A stretch of 21,599 nt of DNA from a virus: IMG/VR virus record IMGVR_UViG_3300031972_000921, positions 1 to 21,599 of that record; one strand, given 5' to 3'. The position numbers and the translations under genes are program-made. Below the pieces are notes generated by a model. It was not told the DNA's origin, ran no database searches, and saw nothing but the letters and a program-made list of their open reading frames with translations. Shown here piece by piece: positions 1 to 5,564 of this stretch. Position 1 is the first letter of the stretch. Each line of letters starts with the position of its first letter.

Positions 1-516
1 ATGGCTGATTCAGTACTTAGAGGTATGGGTATAAAAGGCGCTATAGTAGCCATGTTGAAAAACACAATAATGGAATTTAAAAAGCAATCTGATAAACCTT
101 CAAATAGAGCTGATTACGGTTATGTGTTAGTTGAAGCTTTCAATATATCACCACCTATTGGCAGTAAGGCTAGAAAAACATATTCAGCTTTACAAACCTA
201 TAAATTTAATAAAAAAGAAATGATGCAGATGGGGCTTGATATAGACAACCCTGCTATTGAAGCTAGTTCTAACTTAATATCTGCTGCAACTAACGTGCCT
301 ACTGATAGAGTATATTATAAAATACAAAGTACAAGAGAAGTGCTAAACAACGAACATGAAGCTTGGCAACGTATGGCGGTGGCTCTTGGTTGGAGAACTT
401 GGCAAGTAGGTATAGAAGATGATGAGCCTAGTAAAAAACCTAAACCAGATCCAAGGTTAAAGGAAAAAAATAAAGTTAGATCAAGACAGCTTACAAACCC
501 AAGAAAAATAAAATAA
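1..516 (+). CDS. C-terminal part of a large phage virion-type (polyvalent) protein, probably truncated by the window edge
   Basis: The frame is open from the first base, so the ATG at position 1 is probably internal and the true start lies outside the window. The 171 visible residues end in a Lys/Arg/Pro-rich tail. The stretch around residues 45-75 (NISPPIGSKARKTYSALQT), the NPAIEASSNLISAATNVPTDR segment at 83-103 and the WQRMAVALGWRTW segment near 122-134 resemble, from memory, the extreme C-terminus of very large virion-associated proteins of marine phages. No catalytic motif is visible. Its position ahead of lysis genes on the same strand fits a late structural role. Family membership is recalled, not searched; a separate small gene cannot be excluded. 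Confidence 0.55.
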   Translation: MADSVLRGMGIKGAIVAMLKNTIMEFKKQSDKPSNRADYGYVLVEAFNISPPIGSKARKTYSALQTYKFNKKEMMQMGLDIDNPAIEASSNLISAATNVPTDRVYYKIQSTREVLNNEHEAWQRMAVALGWRTWQVGIEDDEPSKKPKPDPRLKEKNKVRSRQLTNPRKIK

Positions 517-573
517 CTATTAAAAGTATAGCGAAAACAAGTGATTACTTAAACTATAACAACTTTACTACAG

Positions 574-1761
574 ATGAAACAAATTTTAACAATATTAGCA
601 TTATTTATAAGCTTTAATGCAATAGCTCAAGAAGAAAAGAAAAACTTTTTTAAAGAAGTTTATAAAGATTTTTTAAAGTACGGAACTTTTTATGCTGCCG
701 GTAACATAGGTAATGCAAAAGAAGAACAACCTAAATACTTCATACGTACAGATCCAGAAAACTTATACGCGATACCAGACGTTGTTGATCAAACTATATA
801 TCATCCATTTGATTATAGATACGGAATTGGTATTAGGAAGCTAGCTAGATTTGATTATGAAATAAAAGGTCAAAACTTTTATAATGGCAAAGAAAGTAAT
901 GTAGCATTATCAGCTCCTTCAGCTGCAGTGCAAGGTTTAGAATACATGTTACATTGGGAAAAACAAAGACACAACGGTGATGAGTTTAAAAATAAGAGAT
1001 TATTTATTAGACACACTGGTAATTATCATATTGCTAAATTTGAATCAAGAGAGTCTGGTAATGTAGGATTTGAGTATCAGTCTGGTGAATTAAGAGCCAG
1101 GTTACCTATTGGTAAGAAATTTAGTATATCTGCAGGTGCAATATATAGAACACATCAAAGACCTTATGGTTATAATCCTGTAGAAATATGGTTAAATGAA
1201 ACAGATGACAACGGTGGTATAGTTAACTATTGGTATGAATTAGGTTATGAGTATGGCTATGAAGATATATACTATCAAATGATAGACTGGGTAACAGGTG
1301 ATTATTATTATGATTGGTTTTGGAGAAACGAAGAAGGTGTTACAGTAGCGTATACAGATAGACAATTTAGAGATGATGTAATGCCTGGTTTATTAAATAG
1401 ATATAATCAAGAACGTTGGGCTGAGCTAGATCCTTTTGCTGAAGTTGCTCCTGTTGTCGGTTTTGATTTTTATCATTATAAAAATAATTTTTGGCTGCAT
1501 GCTTATGGTAGCTGGATATTACCTTATCACAAATATGTACAAGGTAATGAAGACTTTAGCTATTTACATAGAAATAGTTGGGGACTTGGAGGCCATAATA
1601 ATTTACTTGAAGGTGAACAGTGGTCTGATTACCAAGCAGGTTTAATGTTTGGTTGGAAAGTAAGTAAAGCTTTGGGTGTATTTGTAGAGGGTGAGTATAC
1701 CAAGTTTTGGGACAGTAAAATATATGGAACAAATTTTGGTATAAACTACACTTTTAGATAA
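574..1761 (+). CDS. Exported outer-membrane beta-barrel-like protein
   Basis: The 395-residue product starts with a clear signal peptide (Lys at 2, hydrophobic core 4-15, cleavage near FNAIAQ at 14-19), in the style common in Bacteroidetes. The mature part is rich in Tyr, Trp, Phe and Gly in alternating patterns and ends in GINYTFR, similar to the last strand of outer-membrane barrels. Together these suggest an envelope barrel rather than a virion part. A phage-encoded outer-membrane protein could mask a receptor, exclude superinfecting phage or alter permeability; this is inference. It follows a 57-bp gap and its stop overlaps the next start by one base (TAATG). An exported but non-barrel protein is the main alternative. 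Confidence 0.6.
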   Translation: MKQILTILALFISFNAIAQEEKKNFFKEVYKDFLKYGTFYAAGNIGNAKEEQPKYFIRTDPENLYAIPDVVDQTIYHPFDYRYGIGIRKLARFDYEIKGQNFYNGKESNVALSAPSAAVQGLEYMLHWEKQRHNGDEFKNKRLFIRHTGNYHIAKFESRESGNVGFEYQSGELRARLPIGKKFSISAGAIYRTHQRPYGYNPVEIWLNETDDNGGIVNYWYELGYEYGYEDIYYQMIDWVTGDYYYDWFWRNEEGVTVAYTDRQFRDDVMPGLLNRYNQERWAELDPFAEVAPVVGFDFYHYKNNFWLHAYGSWILPYHKYVQGNEDFSYLHRNSWGLGGHNNLLEGEQWSDYQAGLMFGWKVSKALGVFVEGEYTKFWDSKIYGTNFGINYTFR

Positions 1762-2063
1762 TGGAAGAACTATCAGAAAAATCACAAGTAAAGCTTGACA
1801 TAAAAACATTAATAGGTATAATAGTTAGTATTATATCTATAGCAGGTATATGGTTTGATCTAACAGCTAAAATAGGAGCTATAGACTCCACGCTTGTTAG
1901 GTTAGAATATAACCAAACACTAAACGATGAATTTAGAATTAAATGGCCAAGAGGTGAAATGGGTGCATTACCTGATGATGCTAAACAAGATTTAAGAATT
2001 GAATACCTACAGAAAGATGTAGACAAATTAATGTCAATAATTGAAGAATTAAAAGATAAATAA
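1761..2063 (+). CDS. Small membrane-anchored coiled-coil protein (copy 1 of a tandem pair)
   Basis: The 100-residue product has a short charged N-terminus, one transmembrane segment at about residues 16-33 (IGIIVSIISIAGIWF), then a charged helical tail with heptad-like spacing (residues about 45-100). It is paralogous to the next gene: both begin SE-x-x-x-V-x-(L/I)-D-(I/L)-K-T, then a Gly-rich membrane helix ending in WF, then a tail of acidic and basic residues. It sits inside the lysis side of the genome, upstream of an M15 peptidase. A helper role in lysis (holin, antiholin or inner spanin) is possible, but nothing in the sequence proves it. Confidence 0.65.
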   Translation: MEELSEKSQVKLDIKTLIGIIVSIISIAGIWFDLTAKIGAIDSTLVRLEYNQTLNDEFRIKWPRGEMGALPDDAKQDLRIEYLQKDVDKLMSIIEELKDK

Positions 2064-2064
2064 A

Positions 2065-2349
2065 ATGGCAAAACAAATATCAGAAGAAACTAAAGTTACA
2101 ATAGATTTAAAAACTATAGGTTTAGCTGGTGCAGGCATATTTAGCTTGGCAGCAATGTGGTTTACTTTACAAGCCGATATAGCTGAGGCGAAAGAGCTTC
2201 CCGCTCCAGTTATTGATAGAATAGAGTATGATCTGAAAGACGAGTTAATACGCCAAACAATTATGGATACTCAAGAAGATGTTGAGGCTATGAGAGATCA
2301 ATTAGATAAAATTGATGAAAGATTATATGAAATACAAAAAAATAAATAA
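2065..2349 (+). CDS. Small membrane-anchored coiled-coil protein (copy 2 of a tandem pair)
   Basis: The product is 94 residues with one transmembrane segment at about 17-34 (IGLAGAGIFSLAAMWF) and a long acidic/basic coiled-coil-like tail (about 50-94). It shares the N-terminal pattern and membrane helix of the preceding gene, one base after its stop, so the two arose by tandem duplication and then diverged in the tail. Its stop overlaps the start of the next gene by one base (TAATG). Topology suggests a cytoplasmic N-terminus and a periplasmic helical tail, as in inner spanin subunits, but a holin-accessory role is equally possible. Confidence 0.65.
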   Translation: MAKQISEETKVTIDLKTIGLAGAGIFSLAAMWFTLQADIAEAKELPAPVIDRIEYDLKDELIRQTIMDTQEDVEAMRDQLDKIDERLYEIQKNK

Positions 2350-2762
2350 TGAAAAACATTTTAATTTTAATTTTAATACCATTTATATCATTTGCACAAC
2401 AAGACGTTCCAGAAAAATATTGGATAGATGATTCAAATTTTGAAGATAAAATAAACAGTAACAATGCTTTTGGTGATGATGAAACAAAACCTATTGTTGT
2501 AGAGTTTTGGGCTAAATTTAATGAAGCTAATTGCTTTGCTGAGTGGGAAACAATAAAAAACGCTGTTTATTATAGAGTTGATATATCAAAAGCTCCTGAA
2601 GCAAAAAAGAAATACAGGGTTCGTATGGCACCCACGTTAATAATATTTAAAGACGGTATAAAAGAAACTGTTTTTAAAGCTGGTTTAGATTTAATGCTAC
2701 CAGCAGATTTAAACGATATTCAAGAAGCCATTAATGAAATTAATAATGCAAGTAAATTTTAA
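2349..2762 (+). CDS. Exported thioredoxin-fold protein lacking the CXXC active site
   Basis: The 137-residue product carries an N-terminal signal peptide (hydrophobic residues 4-16, SFAQQ cleavage region) and a thioredoxin-like core: PIVVEFWAKF at 48-57, a VDIS strand near 77-80, and the cis-proline motif MAPTLIIFKDG at 93-103. In active thioredoxins the FWA is followed by WCxxC; here the same place reads K-F-N-E-A-N-C-F, leaving a single Cys at 62 shifted by one residue. It should act in the periplasm, but not as a normal dithiol oxidoreductase; binding or scaffolding is more likely. It sits between membrane proteins and the endolysin candidate, so a role in the late envelope phase is plausible. 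Confidence 0.65.
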   Translation: MKNILILILIPFISFAQQDVPEKYWIDDSNFEDKINSNNAFGDDETKPIVVEFWAKFNEANCFAEWETIKNAVYYRVDISKAPEAKKKYRVRMAPTLIIFKDGIKETVFKAGLDLMLPADLNDIQEAINEINNASKF

Positions 2763-2765
2763 GAT

Positions 2766-2807
2766 ATGTGTGGAATACCTAACTGTCCGTTTTGTTGCGG
2801 ATGCTAA
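2766..2807 (+). CDS. Putative 13-residue Cys-rich micro-ORF
   Basis: An ATG three bases after the preceding stop opens a 13-codon frame encoding MCGIPNCPFCCGC, in which 5 of 13 residues are cysteine. It fills the gap between the thioredoxin-fold gene and the next small ORF, and the gap would otherwise be unusually long for this tightly packed strand. Two Cys pairs could bind one metal ion. Its size makes chance a serious alternative; only conservation in related phages would establish it as a gene. Confidence 0.35.
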   Translation: MCGIPNCPFCCGC

Positions 2808-2818
2808 ATAAATAAATT

Positions 2819-2962
2819 ATGTGGAAATTAACAAAACAATACTGGAAAGACGTATGGACTTTACTGTGGAGTAAAACTACAGTAGATGATATTATAATAG
2901 CTAAAGCAGCTAAAATAAAAGCTAAAGCTAGAGCTGTCAAAAAAGCAATTAAAAATGGATAA
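2819..2962 (+). CDS. Small amphipathic basic protein, unknown function
   Basis: The 47-residue frame starts at an ATG after an A/T-rich leader (aataaattATG) and overlaps the following peptidase gene by 8 bp, as real neighbours do here. The N-terminal half is Trp-rich (Trp at 2, 9, 13 and 17) and the C-terminal half is an Ala/Lys-rich amphipathic helix (AKAAKIKAKARAVKKA, residues 28-43). The pattern suggests membrane-surface or nucleic-acid contact. Its place directly before the endolysin candidate may mean a lysis accessory. I do not recognise a family. Confidence 0.6.
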   Translation: MWKLTKQYWKDVWTLLWSKTTVDDIIIAKAAKIKAKARAVKKAIKNG

Positions 2963-3416
2963 AATAAGTAAACATATAAGTTACAAAGAAGGTGTATATA
3001 GTATAACTGCTTTGAGACTTGGTTTAAAAAACGATCCTTCTGATGCTCATTTACAAAACATGAAGCTATTAGCAGAAAAAGTATTTGAACCTCTTAGAAT
3101 GCACGTAGGAGGTCCTATAAAGATAAATTCGTTTTATCGTGGACCTGAACTTAATGCTGCAATCGGTGGGTCAGCAAAATCACAACATTGTCACGGTCAA
3201 GCAATGGATATAGACGACACGTTTGGTCACATGAAAAATTGTGATATGTATAAGTTTATTAAAGAAAACTTAGAGTTTGATCAAATGATATGGGAGTTTG
3301 GTGATGATAGTAATCCAGCGTGGGTACACGTAAGCTATGTAAATCCAGGTGAAAACAGAAAAAGATGTTTAAAAGCTTATCATGAAAACGGTAAGACTAA
3401 ATACATGGTAATATGA
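2955..3416 (+). CDS. M15-family zinc peptidase, candidate endolysin
   Basis: The 153-residue product matches the Peptidase_M15_3 type of D-Ala-D-Ala-like metallopeptidase. Zinc ligands are visible as His78 and Asp85 in SQHCHGQAMDID (75-86) and His125 in WVHVSY (123-128), with Glu114 in WEFG as the likely catalytic base. The INSFYRGPELNAAIGG segment (57-72) is the usual substrate-side motif. Such enzymes cleave peptide cross-links of peptidoglycan; in phages they act as endolysins or in virion entry. There is no signal peptide, so release would need a holin, and a two-TM candidate lies about 850 bp downstream. The start overlaps the previous ORF by 8 bp, and the stop overlaps the lipoprotein gene by 4 bp (ATGA). 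Confidence 0.85.
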   Translation: MDKISKHISYKEGVYSITALRLGLKNDPSDAHLQNMKLLAEKVFEPLRMHVGGPIKINSFYRGPELNAAIGGSAKSQHCHGQAMDIDDTFGHMKNCDMYKFIKENLEFDQMIWEFGDDSNPAWVHVSYVNPGENRKRCLKAYHENGKTKYMVI

Positions 3417-3832
3417 CAGATAAAGAAAGAGACTTAGGTAGAGTAATATCAATAACAGTTTTACTAGCAATATTATTACTTGCTATGTTAGCTAGTTGTT
3501 CACCTTATTATTATCAAAGCAAAGGGCCTCAAGTAACTCACGTGTTAGCATTAACTGAAAACGGTGATACTTTAAAAATACCTATCAGAGATATAAGACC
3601 TAACGTAGTATATAACGTGGTTGGTTATGATTGGTATAGACCATACAACGGTTACTACACTAGATGGGATAAACCATATTATCATCCAGGTTTGTACAAC
3701 GTACATAAACCTTTGTATAGTGGTAATAGCAATTATAATAATAATAATACGCCAACTATTAATAGACCGCCAAATAGACCAGTTATAAACCCACCTAATC
3801 CAGCAAAAGATAATCCTAAAAAAAATAATTAA
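3413..3832 (+). CDS. Proline/asparagine-rich lipoprotein (possible outer spanin-like protein)
   Basis: The 139-residue product has a charged start (MTDKERDLGR), a hydrophobic segment at 11-27 and a lipobox L-A-S-C at 26-29, so Cys29 should be lipidated after cleavage by signal peptidase II. The mature protein is Tyr-rich in the middle (about 65-105) and ends in an Asn- and Pro-rich low-complexity tail (PTINRPPNRPVINPPNP). Its start overlaps the M15 peptidase stop (ATGA), which suggests coupled translation. A proline-rich lipoprotein placed right after an endolysin recalls Rz1-type outer spanins, but it is longer than Rz1 and no overlapping inner spanin is seen. A surface-exposed virion or host-envelope lipoprotein is the alternative. 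Confidence 0.6.
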   Translation: MTDKERDLGRVISITVLLAILLLAMLASCSPYYYQSKGPQVTHVLALTENGDTLKIPIRDIRPNVVYNVVGYDWYRPYNGYYTRWDKPYYHPGLYNVHKPLYSGNSNYNNNNTPTINRPPNRPVINPPNPAKDNPKKNN

Positions 3833-3834
3833 TT

Positions 3835-4092
3835 ATGCCAAAACCAGACGTAAGAAAAACTACTAAAGGTAAGAATAGAAACTTTAGAACTACTAAAGAA
3901 GGTGCTGGTATGACTAAAAAAGGAGTTGCAGCTTATAAACGTAAAAACCCTGGTAGTAAATTAAAAACAGCAGTAACAGGTAAAGTAAAGCCTGGTAGTA
4001 AAGCTGCTAAACGAAGAAAATCATTTTGCGCTAGATCAAAAGGTTGGACCGGTGAAAGAGGTAAAGCTGCTAGACGTAGATGGAAATGTTAA
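3835..4092 (+). CDS. Small very basic conserved viral protein
   Basis: The 85-residue product is about one third Lys/Arg, contains the segments TTKEGAGMTKKGVAAYKRKNPG (20-41) and KPGSKAAKRRKSFCARSKGW (52-71), and ends in Cys. I recall this arrangement in small proteins of phages and large DNA viruses, where it carries a DUF name, but I cannot confirm the number. The charge suggests binding to nucleic acid or to polyphosphate/anionic surfaces. It is the first of a run of tiny basic genes (3835-5564) on the lysis/virion strand, consistent with virion DNA condensation or packaging; no activity is established. Start: ATG with attATG leader, two bases after the previous stop. Confidence 0.75.
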   Translation: MPKPDVRKTTKGKNRNFRTTKEGAGMTKKGVAAYKRKNPGSKLKTAVTGKVKPGSKAAKRRKSFCARSKGWTGERGKAARRRWKC

Positions 4093-4096
4093 TATT

Positions 4097-4264
4097 ATGA
4101 AATCAAGAGGATTAGGAGACACTATACATAAATTCACTACTAAGACTGGCATTAAGACAGCTGTAGATAGAGTATCAAAAGGTTTAAATATACCATGTGG
4201 TTGTGAAGGTAGGCGTAAAGCTATGAATGCTTTATTTCCATATTCACGCGGTGGTAAAAAATAA
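4097..4264 (+). CDS. Small conserved phage protein with GLGDTI and CGC motifs
   Basis: The 55-residue product has the order GLGDTIHKFTTKTGIKTAVD (5-24), IPCGCEGRRKAMNALFPY (32-49) and a basic end. The combination of GLGDTI, a Cys-x-Cys followed by two Arg and a terminal FPY is one I recall from many phages, always as a protein of unknown function. A longer frame begins at 4052 inside the previous gene, but the ATG at 4097 gives a four-base spacing and starts directly at the conserved part, so it is chosen. The CGC could bind metal with a partner. It belongs to the basic small-gene run. Confidence 0.7.
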   Translation: MKSRGLGDTIHKFTTKTGIKTAVDRVSKGLNIPCGCEGRRKAMNALFPYSRGGKK

Positions 4265-4269
4265 ATATT

Positions 4270-4497
4270 ATGTGGGCATTATTTAAAGATAAAAACGAAA
4301 TTAATGAAAAAAATGTTATAGGATTTATGTCATTTATAGTAATGACATTATTTGCTGTAGCAGATTTAGCAACAAGTGTGATAGCTGAAAAAGATCTTAT
4401 TATTAATGAAGTAGTTTATAACTCATTTGTATGGGTTACACTAGGTTGCTTTGGTATTAGTTCAATCGAAAAAATTAAAGGAAATGGGAAAAATTAG
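4270..4497 (+). CDS. Two-TM holin-like membrane protein
   Basis: The 75-residue product has a charged start, a first membrane helix at about 16-37 (VIGFMSFIVMTLFAVADLATSV), a short loop with acidic residues and a second helix at about 48-65 (VVYNSFVWVTLGCFGISSI), then a basic tail. Size and topology fit small phage holins, which form lesions that let endolysin reach the cell wall. The M15 peptidase is on the same strand nearby. The 3' end overlaps the next tiny gene by 14 bp. Holin is inference from topology and place; any small membrane protein could look like this. Confidence 0.55.
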   Translation: MWALFKDKNEINEKNVIGFMSFIVMTLFAVADLATSVIAEKDLIINEVVYNSFVWVTLGCFGISSIEKIKGNGKN

Positions 4498-4624
4498 TCC
4501 AGCTTGTAAATCAGCTGCAAAAAGAAAATTTAAAGTATGGCCTAGCGCCTACGCTTCAGGATGGGGTGTAAGATGCACTAAAAAAGGCGGACCAGGTAAA
4601 ATGGGAAAAGGTGGTAAAAAATAA
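4484..4624 (+). CDS. Tiny basic protein with KFKVWPSAYASGWGVRC motif
   Basis: The 46-residue frame starts inside the end of the preceding gene (14-bp overlap). It contains SPACKSAAKRKFKVWPSAYA (5-24), then SGWGVRCTKKGGPGK. The K-F-x-V-(W/Y)-P-S-A-Y-A-x-x-W core is a motif I recall in small proteins of many marine phages and some large eukaryotic viruses; its function is unknown. Two Cys (8 and 31) and a Gly/Lys-rich tail are present. It is too short for ordinary length cut-offs, but the conserved core and tight packing make it a credible gene. Confidence 0.7.
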   Translation: MGKISPACKSAAKRKFKVWPSAYASGWGVRCTKKGGPGKMGKGGKK

Positions 4625-4628
4625 TTAT

Positions 4629-4718
4629 ATGCCTAAGTGCTGGAAAGGCTACAAAAGAAAAGCTGGCACTAAAAAATACTCTAAAGGTAGTTGTGTAAAA
4701 ATTAAAAAAAGAAGATAA
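4629..4718 (+). CDS. Tiny basic protein, CWKGYKR type
   Basis: The 29-residue frame (MPKCWKGYKRKAGTKKYSKG at the start, then SCVKIKKRR) begins four bases after the previous stop and overlaps the next start by one base (TAATG). The C-W-K-G-Y start and Y-S-K-G-S-C-V-K middle form a compact pattern that I recall from other marine phage and large-virus small proteins. Two Cys and 12 Lys/Arg in 29 residues suggest a nucleic-acid-binding or metal-binding mini-protein. Function unknown. Confidence 0.6.
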   Translation: MPKCWKGYKRKAGTKKYSKGSCVKIKKRR

Positions 4719-4822
4719 TGGGATATGCTAGTGCAGCTCAACGTAAAGCGGTTTGGGCATCAAAAAACGAAAAGAAAAAAGGTAAAAAAACCAAAAGAAA
4801 AACTAGAAGAAAAAAGAAGTAA
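4718..4822 (+). CDS. Tiny basic protein, GYASAAQRKAVWASKNE type
   Basis: The 34-residue frame overlaps its neighbours by one base at each end (TAATG on both sides). The first half, GYASAAQRKAVWASKNEK, matches a motif I recall from small phage proteins (S-x-A-Q-R-x-A-V-W/H-A-S); the second half is nearly all Lys and Arg. The protein should be strongly cationic and may bind DNA or RNA. Function unknown. Confidence 0.6.
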   Translation: MGYASAAQRKAVWASKNEKKKGKKTKRKTRRKKK

Positions 4823-5214
4823 TGGGATTTAAAATGAAATCTTTTCATCAGTTGTTAAGCTTGCATCCAAGTTCTAACAAACTAGATAATGTCGTTAAGC
4901 TTGTTGATATGCCTACTAACAAACATTGGGGTTATATTGATGAGAATAAAACTATATTTGTAAATAAAGATTTAAAACCTAAACAAATGCTTGAAACTAT
5001 AAAGCATGAAAAAGGACACAAAAGACAAATGAGTTTATTTGGTAAAGATCATGAACCTCAATTACAATTTAATAGTTTATACTACAAATGGAAAGCTAAC
5101 CCAGGCGGTAAAAGCTTAAAAATAGCTACTGATCAAATAAATACAAAGAGTAGAAAATTACCATGGGAACAAGATGCTAATAAAACTTTAAAATCAAAAA
5201 ATGAAAAATCATAA
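4822..5214 (+). CDS. Small HExxH putative metallopeptidase
   Basis: The 130-residue product contains an HExxH zinc-site motif, HEKGH, at 62-66 within ETIKHEKGHKRQM, and a downstream Glu116 in LPWEQDAN that could serve as third ligand, the arrangement of small gluzincin-like domains. The segment NKTIFVNKDLKPKQMLETIKHE resembles the strand and helix that lead into the motif in such proteins. No signal peptide is seen. The substrate is unknown; virion protein processing or a toxin-antitoxin-like role can be imagined, but neither is shown. It overlaps the previous gene by one base and the next by 14. The C-terminal half is basic like its neighbours. Confidence 0.6.
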   Translation: MGFKMKSFHQLLSLHPSSNKLDNVVKLVDMPTNKHWGYIDENKTIFVNKDLKPKQMLETIKHEKGHKRQMSLFGKDHEPQLQFNSLYYKWKANPGGKSLKIATDQINTKSRKLPWEQDANKTLKSKNEKS

Positions 5215-5323
5215 AATGTATTGTAAGGACGGATCTGTCCATGATGTAAGTAGTCTTAGAAAACATAAAGCACTTATGAAGAAAGGATGTGGTCATAAAA
5301 AACCTAAAAATGCCAAAAAGTAA
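5201..5323 (+). CDS. Tiny Cys/His-containing basic protein
   Basis: The 40-residue frame overlaps the preceding and following genes by 14 bp each. It reads YCKDGSVHDVSSLRKHKALM (7-26) followed by KKGCGHKKPK. Cys8, His14, Cys30 and His32 are suitably placed for a small zinc site, and the K-D-G-S-V-H and L-R-K-H-K-A-L-M elements recall tiny proteins in other marine phages. Its place inside the basic-protein run supports it as a gene. Function unknown. Confidence 0.6.
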   Translation: MKNHKMYCKDGSVHDVSSLRKHKALMKKGCGHKKPKNAKK

Positions 5324-5564
5324 AATTAAAGGTGGTGGAACAAAGAAAGTTTGTTTGCCATATAATAAATACAAAAGCATGAGCAAAGCTGAAAAGCAAA
5401 AAGTAATACGTGCTAAACGTAGTGCTGCAGCTCAAGGTAAATATAAAAGATCTAGTAAGTCTAATGTAAAAGGCGCTAGAAAAAAAGGAGCTACACTACG
5501 TGATTGGTTCCAAAAAGAAAAATGGGTTAATATAGCTAATGGTAAGCCTTGTGGCGCTAAGTAG
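5310..5564 (+). CDS. Small basic protein with C-terminal LRDWFxxEKWVNI domain (DUF5872-like)
   Basis: The 84-residue product begins MPKSKIKGGGTKKVCLPYNK and ends in GATLRDWFQKEKWVNIANGK-PCGAK. The end pattern (L-R-x-W-F-x-x-E-x-W-V-x-I...G-K-P-C) resembles a domain I recall as DUF5872, seen in phages and large DNA viruses; the DUF number is from memory. The middle is Lys/Ser/Ala-rich with a SAAAQGKYKRSSKSNVKGAR stretch. A GTG start at 5289 would add seven residues, but the ATG at 5310 begins at the expected MPK. It is the last + strand gene, and its stop overlaps the stop of the opposing glycosyltransferase by 8 bp. Confidence 0.7.
   Translation: MPKSKIKGGGTKKVCLPYNKYKSMSKAEKQKVIRAKRSAAAQGKYKRSSKSNVKGARKKGATLRDWFQKEKWVNIANGKPCGAK

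Noticed and set aside
517-573. Terminator or promoter in the 57-bp spacer
   Set aside because: Only a weak AAGT/ACTT pairing is visible, with no U-tract and no clear promoter boxes.
1436-1645. Hydrophobic 69-codon frame inside the barrel gene
   Set aside because: It is a different-frame shadow within a well-supported gene; hydrophobicity follows from AT-rich codons.
2819-2962. tRNA or structured RNA between the thioredoxin-fold and peptidase genes
   Set aside because: No cloverleaf or T-loop sequence is visible, and a coding frame with an 8-bp overlap explains the stretch.
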